Below are positions 32,649 through 42,199 of a stretch of DNA of 64,000 nucleotides, piece by piece (the first letter of the stretch is position 1; the number at the start of each line of letters is the position of its first letter). The translations under genes were made by a program, and so were the position numbers. Below the pieces are notes generated by a model, which was given only the letters and a program-made list of their open reading frames with translations, searched no databases and was not told the DNA's origin. Origin of the DNA: Paenibacillus alvei DSM 29 (GTDB lineage Bacteria; Bacillota; Bacilli; Paenibacillales; Paenibacillaceae); assembly GCF_000293805.1 (NCBI RefSeq), contig NZ_AMBZ01000022.1:1-64000 (forward strand). The letters run 5' to 3'.

Positions 32649-33095
32649 ATGATGAAGGCTTTCAGAGTAAGATACAATACTGGCGATATGGACAATGAAA
32701 TGATTGTTCTTGCACAAAGCGAAGAACACATTGAGGAAGCATTAGCCAACAAAGAAGATGAGTTCTATGTTGATGATGAATGGTCAAAAATAATTCGAAA
32801 AAGAGAAGTTCCTTTGTCTAATGTGATGGTTTCCGACCTTTCTGTTACTGAATTATCAAAATTGCAGAGATGGATGGAGATAAATAAAGAAAAAGAAAAG
32901 CCTGTTCAAATGGAATGGGAAGAGTTTGCTTGGATTATGGAGAAAGTAAGTACTTTAGTTGAACGTGGTGATGGTTGGGCTTTTCAATTCCTCGATTCTT
33001 CAATTTTTGTATACAAAGGCGATAATATCATTCGCTTTTGTGACAACATACAAGAGTTTGCCGATTTCATCCAAAGTGTTTGCAGTGCATCATGA
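32649..33095 (+). CDS. Hypothetical protein, 148 aa
   Basis: ATG after AAAGGAGCGAT. Acidic; contains LSVTELSKLQRWMEINKEKE. Not recognised. Confidence 0.55.
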   Translation: MMKAFRVRYNTGDMDNEMIVLAQSEEHIEEALANKEDEFYVDDEWSKIIRKREVPLSNVMVSDLSVTELSKLQRWMEINKEKEKPVQMEWEEFAWIMEKVSTLVERGDGWAFQFLDSSIFVYKGDNIIRFCDNIQEFADFIQSVCSAS

Positions 33096-33265
33096 GTCAA
33101 ACATTACGCGCTGTGAAGGCGACTTACGAAGAACAGATTCAAAGATTAAAGCAAGCTAAGAAAGATGGTAATGTTTGTAGCAAGCAGTATAAGATTCAAT
33201 TGAGCATTTGGGAGAAAAGAGTCAAGCAATACGAACAAATGATTCGAGATACGGAAGGATTGTGA
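33092..33265 (+). CDS. Small helical protein, 57 aa
   Basis: ATG overlaps the preceding stop (ATGA). One long charged helix (VKATYEEQIQRLKQAKKDG). Confidence 0.5.
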   Translation: MSQTLRAVKATYEEQIQRLKQAKKDGNVCSKQYKIQLSIWEKRVKQYEQMIRDTEGL

Positions 33266-33270
33266 TAGAA

Positions 33271-33573
33271 ATGATGATACTGCCATCTTTAGACGATGAA
33301 GTCATCAACACGATTAAGTATGGGTTGCCAAGCAAACAAATAATAGCCTACGCAACAACATTAGTTGTACGTCACCCCAAAACTAATGACCTGATAATCT
33401 TGAAGTGGAGATTACCTTGGCATAAAACAGAAGCGTTAAAGGAAAGCGACTTCATAGAACTTAACAACGCGAGAACTTGGGATGCAGATTGGTCGGATTT
33501 AATGGGTAAGCATATCATTGTTAATCCAGTAATATTAAATCTGAATGCACGTAAGGCGTTAGCAAGTCTGTAA
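33271..33573 (+). CDS. Hypothetical protein, 100 aa
   Basis: ATG 33271 after AAGGATTGTG. Strand-rich; not recognised. Confidence 0.5.
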   Translation: MMILPSLDDEVINTIKYGLPSKQIIAYATTLVVRHPKTNDLIILKWRLPWHKTEALKESDFIELNNARTWDADWSDLMGKHIIVNPVILNLNARKALASL

Positions 33574-33603
33574 TAACAAATCTTCAATTGGGAGTGATGA
33601 AAT

Positions 33604-33849
33604 ATGAGTCGTTGTTGTGGCAACTGCTTCAAGAACAATGTAGACGAAGCAAAACAGAACTTCTACTATCGCGATTGGATAGGAAACAAGTGGGATGCAA
33701 GTTGTCGTCCAGTATGTGACCAGTGCATTGAAGCAGGAGAGTACAAGGAAGAGGTTAAAGGAGAAGTAACTATCCACAGACTATATCTTGGGACTTCAAG
33801 ATTGTATATTCCCGAAAACAATCATGGTTGGGGATGGTTCGATGAATAG
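33604..33849 (+). CDS. Small zinc-binding-like protein, 81 aa
   Basis: ATG after GGGAGTG. CCGNC at the start and CDQC near residue 38 suggest a zinc knuckle. Confidence 0.55.
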   Translation: MSRCCGNCFKNNVDEAKQNFYYRDWIGNKWDASCRPVCDQCIEAGEYKEEVKGEVTIHRLYLGTSRLYIPENNHGWGWFDE

Positions 33850-34057
33850 TAATCATGAATTAGCTGAGTACATTGCAAGCCATTTGCCCATCAGCTTTGA
33901 GGATGCATTGGATTTTGTCGAAGGATCATTAAGCGGCGGTATGTTTACTGATAAAATCAACTTTACTATTGCACTGGGTAATAGGGACAGAGTTATCATG
34001 CAAATGAGTAATCAACTGAATGCTATTAGAAGCTTACTAGAAAAGTATAATATTTGA
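33842..34057 (+). CDS. Hypothetical protein, 71 aa
   Basis: ATG overlaps the preceding end. Not recognised. Confidence 0.5.
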   Translation: MNSNHELAEYIASHLPISFEDALDFVEGSLSGGMFTDKINFTIALGNRDRVIMQMSNQLNAIRSLLEKYNI

Positions 34058-34109
34058 GCTTCAAGGCTAAACAAAACAAATCTTCTATTTAGAATGGGTG
34101 GTAAAGCAA

Positions 34110-34307
34110 ATGGATACTGAAAATAACAAGATAAAGGTTCAGTGTGGCGTTGGTAGAAAGGATTCATTGACGTTTAATGATGATGACGATGGATATTATG
34201 TTGTTGACATGATTTATTGTGGTAAATTTGCGGGAACCATTATTGTCGATTACGATGAAGCAATAAAATTAAGGGATTTCTTGAATGATAATTTGGGTCA
34301 AGACTGA
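34110..34307 (+). CDS. Hypothetical protein, 65 aa
   Basis: ATG 34110 after GGGTGGT. Acidic, with DDDGYYVVDMIY. Confidence 0.5.
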   Translation: MDTENNKIKVQCGVGRKDSLTFNDDDDGYYVVDMIYCGKFAGTIIVDYDEAIKLRDFLNDNLGQD

Positions 34308-34346
34308 ATAAAATAAACGTTCCATTTACAGTTAGGAGACGAGAGT

Positions 34347-34490
34347 ATGCTGGTGAATCAAGACTTCACCTTCACCCTTGATTCAAGAGTCCAACCAAAA
34401 TTCAACACAAAGATTTACAATCAAATTAAGATGTGGGAACTCTATGGGGATTATATGATGCTACAAATCGAAATCATGGAGATGATTTAA
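34347..34490 (+). CDS. Hypothetical protein, 47 aa
   Basis: ATG 34347 after TTAGGAGACGAG; TAA 34488. Not recognised. Confidence 0.45.
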   Translation: MLVNQDFTFTLDSRVQPKFNTKIYNQIKMWELYGDYMMLQIEIMEMI

Positions 34491-34492
34491 GG

Positions 34493-34771
34493 ATGTACGT
34501 TTATGATGTAGAGATTAAGTTAATAGGTAAGCGCGAAGCGTTTGTAACCGTAACTCAAAGAGAGATGGACGTAAGTAGCAATGGAAGTATGATTGAAGGA
34601 TTTCCGAAGCTTGGTGTGCAAAGAAGGGCGTATGTCACAGCTTTATTCAGAAACATTGAAACCAAAGCTGAGAAGTGTGCCGACAAGATTGTAAGAAAGT
34701 GGAGGAAAAAGAAACCACTAAGTCAATTAGTTATAGATGCTTGTAAATTTGAAGGAGGATTAACATGCTAA
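34493..34771 (+). CDS. Hypothetical protein, 92 aa
   Basis: ATG two bases after the previous stop. Arg/Lys-rich C terminus (IVRKWRKKKPLSQL). Not recognised. Confidence 0.5.
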   Translation: MYVYDVEIKLIGKREAFVTVTQREMDVSSNGSMIEGFPKLGVQRRAYVTALFRNIETKAEKCADKIVRKWRKKKPLSQLVIDACKFEGGLTC

Positions 34772-35019
34772 AGAAAGTACTTTTGTCGTTTTTATCTCTT
34801 GTGGTCATTGTTGGTTGTTCTGGTGCGACAGTTAAGGGAGACGAAGAAAAAGCAACATACATTGAGTCAGTAGATGAGTATAACACATTTACTGCCTTGA
34901 AGGTTGTCGATAAAGAAACAGGATGCAAGTACTTAATCATCAACACTCCACATAACAATAGCAATTATCCAATGGGTATGCAGATGTATGGTGCAGATGG
35001 GTTGCCAGTATGCAAATGA
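34765..35019 (+). CDS. Small lipoprotein
   Basis: 84 aa with signal MLKKVLLSFLSLVVIVGCSG; the lipobox VVGC would leave a mature protein of about 67 residues on the outer face. The first five codons are a 14-base motif copy. Possible superinfection-exclusion or host-modification protein (inference). Confidence 0.65.
   Translation: MLKKVLLSFLSLVVIVGCSGATVKGDEEKATYIESVDEYNTFTALKVVDKETGCKYLIINTPHNNSNYPMGMQMYGADGLPVCK
34766..34779 (+). repeat. 14-base dispersed motif copy at a start codon
   Basis: TGCTAAAGAAAGTA, perfect, begins at the second base of the ATG. Confidence 0.7.
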
Positions 35020-35369
35020 AGGAATATTTTCATTATTGCCCTGATTGTAAGGCAGAAGGTGTAAAGACAACCGAAAAGGAATTAAAGTGTAGCGTACTTG
35101 ACACAGATGGATATGGTCAACCAGTCCAATTCACTGAATGCGAATGTGGAGGTATCCTGAACGGTTTCCTCTACCTTTCATTCTACAAACGTAAAGGTGA
35201 GACACTAGACGAAGGATTCTTTAGTTATCTCAAACATCGTATTAATTTTTACTATGAAGACTTCAAAGAGCATGAGGAAGACATTCGTGCAAAGTATTAT
35301 AGAGTGCGACCTAAACCAACCAAGGAAATGATTGAACAACGATTAAAAGAATTGAGAGGGGAATGCTAA
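35010..35369 (+). CDS. Zinc-binding-like protein, 119 aa
   Basis: CPDCK at residue 10 and CECGG near 48 make a probable zinc site. Overlaps the lipoprotein gene. Confidence 0.5.
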   Translation: MQMKEYFHYCPDCKAEGVKTTEKELKCSVLDTDGYGQPVQFTECECGGILNGFLYLSFYKRKGETLDEGFFSYLKHRINFYYEDFKEHEEDIRAKYYRVRPKPTKEMIEQRLKELRGEC

Positions 35370-35630
35370 TTGACAGACACTACACAGATGCCAAAGAAAG
35401 TATGTTACGAGGAACATCTCGAATTAATTGTTGCAGGATGCCCTATTCCTGCTGATACTCAGACCATCAAATTATTCAAGGGTAAGCAACTGTTTGCTTA
35501 TCAGAAGCTGGCATTAGCCAAGCGCGATATGGAACAGTTCAAGATTTGTGTTGAAGAGATTGAGATTCGCCTTAACATATTCGATGGTCTGATGGAAAGA
35601 ACAGCACTTCATTTTGGAGGTAATGCCTAA
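35370..35630 (+). CDS. Hypothetical protein, 86 aa
   Basis: TTG start directly after the previous stop, AGAGGGGAATG upstream. Contains a motif copy at codons 7-11. Confidence 0.5.
   Translation: MTDTTQMPKKVCYEEHLELIVAGCPIPADTQTIKLFKGKQLFAYQKLALAKRDMEQFKICVEEIEIRLNIFDGLMERTALHFGGNA
35389..35402 (+). repeat. 14-base dispersed motif copy near a gene start
   Basis: TGCCAAAGAAAGTA, perfect, 20 bases into the gene; TATGTT follows. Confidence 0.7.
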
Positions 35631-35845
35631 TGTTTGTACATCTTACACACTCGCACTCAGGAGAGAAGATTTTGATTCGTGCTGATGAGATTCACACAAT
35701 TCGAGTAAAAGAGGGTAGAACGCTTGTGATTGGCAAGCGTGGTTACTACGTCAATGAAGACCCTTATCTCGTTGAACAATTGGTCGAAGCTGTTGTTTCC
35801 AGTATGCATACAATCACTATCGGAGAAGGCGAACGAATCGAATAG
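35630..35845 (+). CDS. Hypothetical protein, 71 aa
   Basis: Beta-rich (FVHLTHSHSGEKILIRADEI), similar in look to FlbD-like small folds. Starts on the preceding stop. Confidence 0.5.
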   Translation: MFVHLTHSHSGEKILIRADEIHTIRVKEGRTLVIGKRGYYVNEDPYLVEQLVEAVVSSMHTITIGEGERIE

Positions 35846-35860
35846 AAAGGATGATGTTAA

Positions 35861-36124
35861 ATGGAAAGAAATACAGACATTAATATTCCTAAACCACCAC
35901 ATGGGGGTTCGTCGATTATGCGTCCAGAAACACATTGCTGTCATTGCGATTTTATGGCGAAGCAAATGGCAAACGTAATACAGAACGTAGAGCAGTTGAA
36001 GATGAATCCTAACATCAACATCACGATCAATACTACTGCATCAGAATTTGATATGCAAGAGTTTAAGAAAAATCTTGATCTACTCATTTCTCAACACGCT
36101 AAAAGAGGTGTTACAAGTGTCTAA
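35861..36124 (+). CDS. Hypothetical protein, 87 aa
   Basis: HCCHC cysteine/histidine cluster near residue 26. ATG after AAAGGATGATG. Confidence 0.5.
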   Translation: MERNTDINIPKPPHGGSSIMRPETHCCHCDFMAKQMANVIQNVEQLKMNPNINITINTTASEFDMQEFKKNLDLLISQHAKRGVTSV

Positions 36125-36428
36125 GAAGTCTAAGTCGAAGTATGGAAATCTTTCACCTGAATACTTGGAGAAGATTCGTGTAAAGCCAGAAGATACAGCC
36201 GCACGATTGGCTAGACTTCCTTACACGATCACACCAAGACCAGACGAGAAACCACCAAAAGGTATGATGTGGTGTCCGTATGAAGCAAAGTGGAGCAAGT
36301 TCATTTCGCCTAATCCACTATCTCCTATGTCAACATACCTTCGTTGCGAAACATGTGGCATCTCAATTGAGGATTACTACACAAAAACAGTCAATAAGCT
36401 TTGGGGAGACAAAGACGAGAGGAAGTAA
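36117..36428 (+). CDS. Zinc-binding-like protein, 103 aa
   Basis: GTG 36117 after AAAGAGGTGTTAC. Basic N terminus, then WCPYEAKW and CETCG, a zinc-ribbon layout. Confidence 0.5.
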   Translation: MSKKSKSKYGNLSPEYLEKIRVKPEDTAARLARLPYTITPRPDEKPPKGMMWCPYEAKWSKFISPNPLSPMSTYLRCETCGISIEDYYTKTVNKLWGDKDERK

Positions 36429-36433
36429 TGAAC

Positions 36434-36901
36434 ATGAAAGGCTGTATAGTCTGTGATGTGAAACATCAAGGGTTTTATGTGTCTTCTGATGAGGTCTACA
36501 TGTGTCCTAGACACAAGAAGATTCTGTCGGAAGAAGATGAAGAACTGTCAAGAAAATTTAAGAAGAATCGTTTTGTAGTTGAAGGCAAGACAGCAAGAAT
36601 GTCTGTTTACAACAAGCAGTTCAAAGAAAAACATTATAAATTCATCGTTGATACCGAAGATATACCACTTCTCGAAGATATCCGTTGGAGAGAAGACGAA
36701 GATGGTCACGCAGTTACAAGCGTAAAGAAAGGGAAGAAAGTACTTTCACTAAAGCTTATGGACTATCTAATGTATCTTCGACATGGCATAAAATCCCCAT
36801 CATATCACCCTAATTGCAACAATTACGATTGCCGAAAGTTGAACATAAGAGTCATGAAAGACAAGCGAAGAGAGCGTTCAACTGTCAGGAATATCATTTA
36901 G
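36434..36901 (+). CDS. HNH/AP2-reminiscent protein
   Basis: 155 aa (ATG 36434, AGAGGAAG upstream). N-terminal CIVC and CPRHK, then VDTEDIPLLEDIRWREDEDG and a C-terminal NNYDCRKLNIRV. The end resembles the N-D-R-NLR tail of phage HNH/AP2 homing proteins, but catalytic His-Asn-His residues are not clear. It lies directly before dnaE. Confidence 0.4.
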   Translation: MKGCIVCDVKHQGFYVSSDEVYMCPRHKKILSEEDEELSRKFKKNRFVVEGKTARMSVYNKQFKEKHYKFIVDTEDIPLLEDIRWREDEDGHAVTSVKKGKKVLSLKLMDYLMYLRHGIKSPSYHPNCNNYDCRKLNIRVMKDKRRERSTVRNII

Positions 36902-36910
36902 GAGTTGATT

Positions 36911-39900
36911 ATGAATTGTGTCTATCTTGCGGTAATGTCTTAATCAATCATGCTGTACCAAAGAGTTACGATGGATTTGTAAACCTTCATCTTCACACAG
37001 CTTACTCATTGCTTGATGGCATGAGTAAGCCCGAAGATGTAATTAAAAAGGTTGCAAGTCTCAATCAAACTGCTGTGGCTGTCACAGAGCATGGGAATGT
37101 TTTCTCTGCTGTGAAAGTCCATAAGCTTGCAAAGAAAGCGAATATCAAACACATCTATGGGGCAGAGTTCTACGTCACTGAGGACAGGTTCGTCCAAGAT
37201 AAAACAAAGAAATACTATCACTTAACTGTTCTGGCTAAGAACGAACAGGGAAGACGAAACATCAATAAGCTTGCATCTCTTGGTTATCTTGAAGGATTCT
37301 ACTTCAAGCCACGTATTGACCATGAATTGTTAAAGAAGTATGGCGAAGGATTGATTGTCCTCTCTGGTTGCATGGCAAGTGAAGTTCAGCAAGCACTTGC
37401 AGGAGGAAAAATCGGAGATGGTGACATTGAGATTACTGACGCTAATAGAGAAAATGCCAAGGCAATTATCAGAGCCTATCGTGAGATTTTTGGTCGTGAT
37501 TATTATTTGGAGGTACAAGCCCATCGCGACTACAGGCAACAACAACTTAATAGGGCGATTGTTGATCTGTCTGTGGAATTGGGTATCGAATATGTAGCAA
37601 CGACTGATTCTCATTTCGTAGAGGAAGATGACCTTGAACTGCATGGGATTTTCATTCAGATCGGTACGAACCGCGAAGCAGGGGAGACTTATCAGGACAC
37701 TCATATCATGGATGCTGGTGAGGTAACGAAGAAGCTTCTTGGTTCCATGACATATGATGAAGCTGAACTAGCTGTACGTACATCTCTGATTATTGCAGAT
37801 AAATGTAATGTTGATCTTCCGTTATCAGAGCCAATCATCCCTCACGTTGATATTCCAGATGGGTTCGACGATGAGATTGCATACTTGAAGGAATTGATTA
37901 ATAAGGGATGGAAGCGTAGAGAAATTAGGAAGAAGAAAGATGTTCAGAAATACAAGGAGCGCCTTAACTACGAGTTTAATTCCATCACTAAGATGGGGTT
38001 CGAGGGATACTTCTTGCTTGTAGAGTCATATGTAAACTCTGTAAAACGTCGAGGTATTGCGCGTGGTTCTTCTGGTGGAAGCTTGATTGCTTACTTGTTA
38101 GGCATCACTGAGATTGACCCGATTCCATATGGCTTGTACTTCGAGCGATTCATCGACGTTGGCGCACTTGATCTGTTGGAGAATGGAACAATCACTCGTA
38201 AAGAGCTAAAGATTCCCGATGTCGATAGCGACTTTGGAACGACCGATAGAGACAAGGTTGTCGATGGTATCGTTAAGAAGTATGGCGAGGATAAGTTCGC
38301 GGCTATCGGACAATTCGGTTACATTTGGGACAAATCAGCAGTCAAAGACGTTGGTCGAGTGCTGAACATTCCTTTCTCTGTGACCAATCAGATGACTCAA
38401 CAAATGGGCGACCTCACAATTACATACATGCGCGAAGCAGGATTGTTCCAGCATTGGTTTGAGGAATATCCAAAACTGTTCGAGTATGCAGAGAAGATTG
38501 CAGGATTGCCGAAAAGCTTTGGTGTTCATCCATGTGGAAAGATCATTTCCATCAAAGAGATTGACTACTACACAGCCATTGCATCGAACGATGGAACGAT
38601 CGTTTTCCAAGGAGATATGGACGACACTGATGATCTTGGCTTGGTGAAGGTTGACTTGCTTGGTCTGAAATCCATTGACGTTATCTACGACACATTAGAG
38701 ATGATTGGCAAGGATTACGACTACATCAATCCCGATAAGCTTGACTTCACTGACATAAATATTCTTCGACTCTTTCGAGAAGGAAGAACAGATGGAGTAT
38801 TCCAGTTCGAATCAATCGGTATGAAGGAGACGCTTCGACAGGTTCATCCTGATGGCATTGAGGACTTGGGAGTGTGTAATGCGCTATTTCGTCCTGCATC
38901 CATGAAACATATCGAGCATTACGCTAAACGTAAGAAAGGCTTGGAGAAATACTCGTATTTGCATCCAGACCTTGAAGCAGTTCTCAAAGCAACAAAAGGT
39001 ATTATGACGTTCCAAGAGCAATTGATCGAGATTGGCTGGATTGGCAAGATGAAAAATCCTGACAAAATCCGCAAAGCAACAGGCAAGAAGTCGATGCAAT
39101 TAATGACCGAATGTAAGACAGAATTGTTTAAAGGATTGGGACGTAGGGGATGGACACAGGAACAGCTTGAAACACTGTGGGAAACGATGATCGACTTTGC
39201 TTCTTATTCCTTTAATAAATCACACGCAATGGCTTATGCAATTATCGCATGGCAAATGGCAAAACTTAAACATTATCACCCTGTCGAGTTCATGACTGCA
39301 CTACTGAACAGCAAAATCGGAAAAATCGAAGAGTTGTCTCACTATCTTAGTGAGTGCAAACGCATGGGTATCCAAGTGAATGTTCCAGATATCAACGGAA
39401 GCCAAGGAAAGTTCTCAGTGAAAAATAGCGAGATTGTATTCGGACTTCTAGCGATTCGTGGTATTGGTGAGCCAACTGTTGAGTTGATCGATAGACTTCG
39501 GGAAGCACATGTTAAACCATTTACATCTTTCTCTCAGTTTTTAGACTTTAACACTATGTTGTACGAAGAGAGCAAAAAAGTGAGTGAGATTGTACAGCAA
39601 GACATTACAATCGACATGCTTCCATCTGATGCGATAATCAACCTCATCAAGTCTGGTGCATTTGGAACAAACAAGAATGAGTGTTTGACTGAATTTGCTA
39701 ATGCGACATACATTCCATTGAAGTGGATTCCGAAAAAGCCTATCCCAAGCAAATCTGATTTTGCGAAGGCTGGATATCCGATTTCTGACGAGCAATTCGC
39801 AGACAAAATGGTACGTAGAGATGTGTTCAACGAGTACAAGTATCAGGACTACTTGAAGAAGGATACAGATCGTAGACAGAAGCACATCGACAACTTCTTC

Positions 39901-40323
39901 GAGAAATACGTTGGTGACATTGAGTTCTATGAGTTCGATACGATGGGTGCATACCTCACAATCAGTCCTTTCGACAAGTATATCAAGTCAATCAAAGACT
40001 TTTACACTTACGAGGATGGTACAGATAAGGTTTTGGTTGTTGGTACTATCATCGGCAAGGAAGTAAAGAAATCATCCAGAGGTGGGCAATACGCAAAGAT
40101 TCAAGTGCTGACTCCACATGGAGTTGTACAAGCAAAAGCCTATTCTAATGCATATAGCGAGTACAAACACATGCTGGACAAAGGTTCTACTGTCGTCATG
40201 CTAACGAAGCGAAATAAAGATGAAGCAATCATTTCTAAGATGAAGACATTCCACGATTGGAAAACTCTCATCGACAGAAAGATGGCTAAGAAAATACAAG
40301 ATAAAAATAAGGGAGTGTTGTAA
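36911..40323 (+). CDS. dnaE: DNA polymerase III alpha subunit (DnaE type)
   Basis: Replicative polymerase. PHP domain (FVNLHLHTAYSLLDGM, VTEHGN), catalytic palm PDVDSDFG near residue 435 with a second acidic site before it, tandem HhH region, and OB fold near the end (VGTIIGKEVKKSS). About 1137 aa, the DnaE size; no exonuclease domain. The ATG at 36911, with TAGGAG six bases upstream, is out of phase; adding one A (ATGAATTG to ATGAAATTG) joins it as MKLCLSCGNVLI. The long open upstream extension (from 36814) overlaps the previous gene and is unlikely. Confidence 0.9.
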
Positions 40324-40566
40324 GTGGAAAAGCAGACTTTTACACAATCAGAGATGAATATTATTACCGCAATTTTGCTAGATAATATGATGGAAGAATT
40401 GAACATTCCAAGTCCATTAACGGAACAGATGGTTGCTGAAAATTTGTCTATTCTTTTCGGCGCTTACTCTAAGCAAGAAATGAATGAATTTCTTATCAAT
40501 ACCATGAATGAATTGATTGAGAAGATCAAATTGGAGCAGTCAAATGAGCAAGCTGTACAGGATTAA
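40324..40566 (+). CDS. Hypothetical helical protein, 80 aa
   Basis: GTG start right after dnaE, AGGGAGTG upstream. Not recognised; may assist the polymerase. Confidence 0.5.
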   Translation: MEKQTFTQSEMNIITAILLDNMMEELNIPSPLTEQMVAENLSILFGAYSKQEMNEFLINTMNELIEKIKLEQSNEQAVQD

Positions 40567-40810
40567 ATCAAACGAAAAGCTATTCAATGAGTGGATGAGG
40601 GTTTCTGCAAGCCCTCATTCCAAGCTTGGCATTGATACATGGGCAATCGTACAGAATGACGTTGAGATGACAGGCAACGAATTAAACGAGTGGTACAAAC
40701 ATGCAGGGAAGATGATCAAGGAAACTGAAAATCACTTCGCACAAGTCATTGAAGAGATGAAGAAGCTTCGCACTCGAACAGTAAATTACATCAAGCTTGA
40801 AAATGATTAG
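40544..40810 (+). CDS. Hypothetical protein, 88 aa
   Basis: ATG 40544 after TTGGAGC. Contains GNELNEWYKHAGKMIKETEN. Confidence 0.5.
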   Translation: MSKLYRIKSNEKLFNEWMRVSASPHSKLGIDTWAIVQNDVEMTGNELNEWYKHAGKMIKETENHFAQVIEEMKKLRTRTVNYIKLEND

Positions 40811-40821
40811 GAGTGGTTTTG

Positions 40822-40935
40822 TTGTCTAGGTTATGGAACTTCATTGCACATGCACTTTTACTTACATTCATCTATTGTGTCACATTTGTAGGCACACTCA
40901 CACTATTATTCCATTTTGGAGGTCTGTTCAAATGA
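40822..40935 (+). CDS. Single-TM peptide, 37 aa
   Basis: TTG after AGGAGTGGTTTTG. Hydrophobic core FIAHALLLTFIYCVTFVGTL. It overlaps the next gene. Confidence 0.5.
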   Translation: MSRLWNFIAHALLLTFIYCVTFVGTLTLLFHFGGLFK

Positions 40936-41135
40936 GAGAGTATTTCGTTGTCATCGTAAATGTTTCATGTGGGAATCGTCAATTGGACGTACAGCATGAA
41001 GGCTATCATCACTATCCTAGTACGGAAGAGATTCACAAAGCCATGAAATATTATGAAAACTACCAAGGCTTAACCGAAGTAGTAAAAGCTAATTATGCTA
41101 GAGTCGAAAAAAGATATACATTGGAGGAGATATAG
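40932..41135 (+). CDS. Hypothetical protein, 67 aa
   Basis: ATG 40932 after TTTGGAGG. Not recognised. Confidence 0.5.
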   Translation: MREYFVVIVNVSCGNRQLDVQHEGYHHYPSTEEIHKAMKYYENYQGLTEVVKANYARVEKRYTLEEI

Positions 41136-41136
41136 A

Positions 41137-41406
41137 ATGGGAGAACATATCGAGCAAGGGAGTATTGTTGCAGTGGTTGACACAGGGGAGACTTACACAC
41201 AATTCACAGAATTGTTCAATCACGCAGTGAGTAAAAGTGGAGTCAAAGGTATTACACATGCATATAACAAAGTGCCTGAAAAACATGAGGCATTCATTGT
41301 TCTTGCTGTAGTAAGACATTTTGATTCAAATGCTCCAATTGCCTTGATTCAAAACGACAATCAGAAAGCTTACCTGATTGGAACCGCTGGACTCAAATTG
41401 AATTAG
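41137..41406 (+). CDS. Hypothetical protein, 89 aa
   Basis: ATG 41137 after TGGAGGAG. Beta-rich. Not recognised. Confidence 0.5.
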   Translation: MGEHIEQGSIVAVVDTGETYTQFTELFNHAVSKSGVKGITHAYNKVPEKHEAFIVLAVVRHFDSNAPIALIQNDNQKAYLIGTAGLKLN

Positions 41407-41411
41407 GTTTT

Positions 41412-41470
41412 ACCTCCTAGTATTTTCTTGGCTTCTTACACTCCTACATAGCCAAATGAAAACTAGGAGT
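41412..41470 (+). promoter_or_regulatory. Hairpin masking the rusA ribosome site
   Basis: CTCCTAGT-a-TTTTC (41413-41426) pairs with GAAAA-CTAGGAG (41458-41470) across a 30-base loop. The 3' arm contains the AGGAGTGG site of the following gene, so folding would shut its translation. Confidence 0.5.
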
Positions 41471-41478
41471 GGTTATAA

Positions 41479-42060
41479 ATGGAACTGAAACTTGAATTGC
41501 CTGTACCAACATCAATCAATAAGCTTTACATTAATGAATATCAATGGGATGCGCGATTAAAACAGCGCGTACCATCTGGTCGAAGAATCCTTTCTAAAGA
41601 TGGTCGCAATGTAAAGGCTCAAATTCAAGGTAGAGCAAGGGTACAGCTTAACGAACAGCCTGATTGGGATTATGAATGGACGAAGGAAAACTTCGTTTAT
41701 CAAGACACAACGATCTACTTTGCTCGTCGGGGAAGTGACGACAACAATATCTACAAATTACTTAACGATTCGCTTGAAGGGATCACTTACGACAACGACT
41801 CTAGGGTGCTTGTGCGTACTCAGCGTATCGTATATGACTCAAAGAATCCTCGTATCGAGGTTACAATCAAGCCTGTTGCCTTCATTGGAATCTTTGAGAA
41901 TCAAGATGTGCTTGAACGATTCCAAAACATTTGTGAAGGGTGTTCTAAGTATCGAAAGGGTAGCTGTTCAATATTGAAGGACTCCATAGCAGGAACAGTT
42001 CGCGAAGAAATCGGAAGCATCTACAGCCCAATCTGTGCGGCGTTTAAGGAAAAGAAATAA
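41479..42060 (+). CDS. rusA: RusA-family Holliday junction resolvase
   Basis: Resolves branched DNA before packaging. Opening LPVPTSINKLYIN, then RRGSDDNNIYKLLNDSLEG, the acidic catalytic strip (D-D-N-K-D-LEG), and TYDNDSRV. 193 aa is longer than RusA; the extra C terminus has CEGC and CSIL cysteines, perhaps a zinc site. Confidence 0.78.
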   Translation: MELKLELPVPTSINKLYINEYQWDARLKQRVPSGRRILSKDGRNVKAQIQGRARVQLNEQPDWDYEWTKENFVYQDTTIYFARRGSDDNNIYKLLNDSLEGITYDNDSRVLVRTQRIVYDSKNPRIEVTIKPVAFIGIFENQDVLERFQNICEGCSKYRKGSCSILKDSIAGTVREEIGSIYSPICAAFKEKK

Positions 42061-42064
42061 GGAT

Positions 42065-42094
42065 TAGGACTACCGTCACTGGTAGTCCTTTATT
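42065..42094 (+). terminator. Intrinsic terminator
   Basis: AGGACTACC / GGTAGTCCT with TTTATT after it. Confidence 0.8.
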
Positions 42095-42107
42095 ACTATG
42101 TTTTGGT

Positions 42108-42136
42108 TTGACAAGCAATTAAACCAAAGGTATAAT
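42108..42136 (+). promoter_or_regulatory. Consensus sigma-A promoter
   Basis: TTGACA, exactly 17 bases, TATAAT: full consensus, and without the 14-base motif in the spacer. Confidence 0.88.
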
Positions 42137-42139
42137 CTA

Positions 42140-42153
42140 GTTACTATAGTAAC
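42140..42153 (+). promoter_or_regulatory. Palindromic operator over the start of transcription
   Basis: GTTACTATAGTAAC is a perfect 14-base palindrome three to sixteen bases after the -10 box. Probable autoregulatory site for the ribbon-helix-helix protein just downstream. Confidence 0.6.
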
Positions 42154-42199
42154 TATGATAACTATATATAATCTTTCGAGAATAGAGGTGAACCTGTCA

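Noticed and set aside
35370-35406. TTGACA followed by motif and TATGTT as a promoter
   Set aside because: The spacing is 25 bases and the TTGACA is the gene's own start region.
36726-36743. GGAAGAAAGTAC inside the gene before dnaE
   Set aside because: Left half of the motif is missing.
36434-36901. HNH homing endonuclease
   Set aside because: Only the N-terminal zinc-like pairs and an NLR-like tail fit; the catalytic histidines are not visible, so no endonuclease claim is made.
36814-36910. Upstream extension of the DnaE frame to ATG 36814
   Set aside because: Overlaps the previous gene, has no ribosome site, and encodes no PHP-type sequence; the out-of-phase ATG 36911 has a perfect site.
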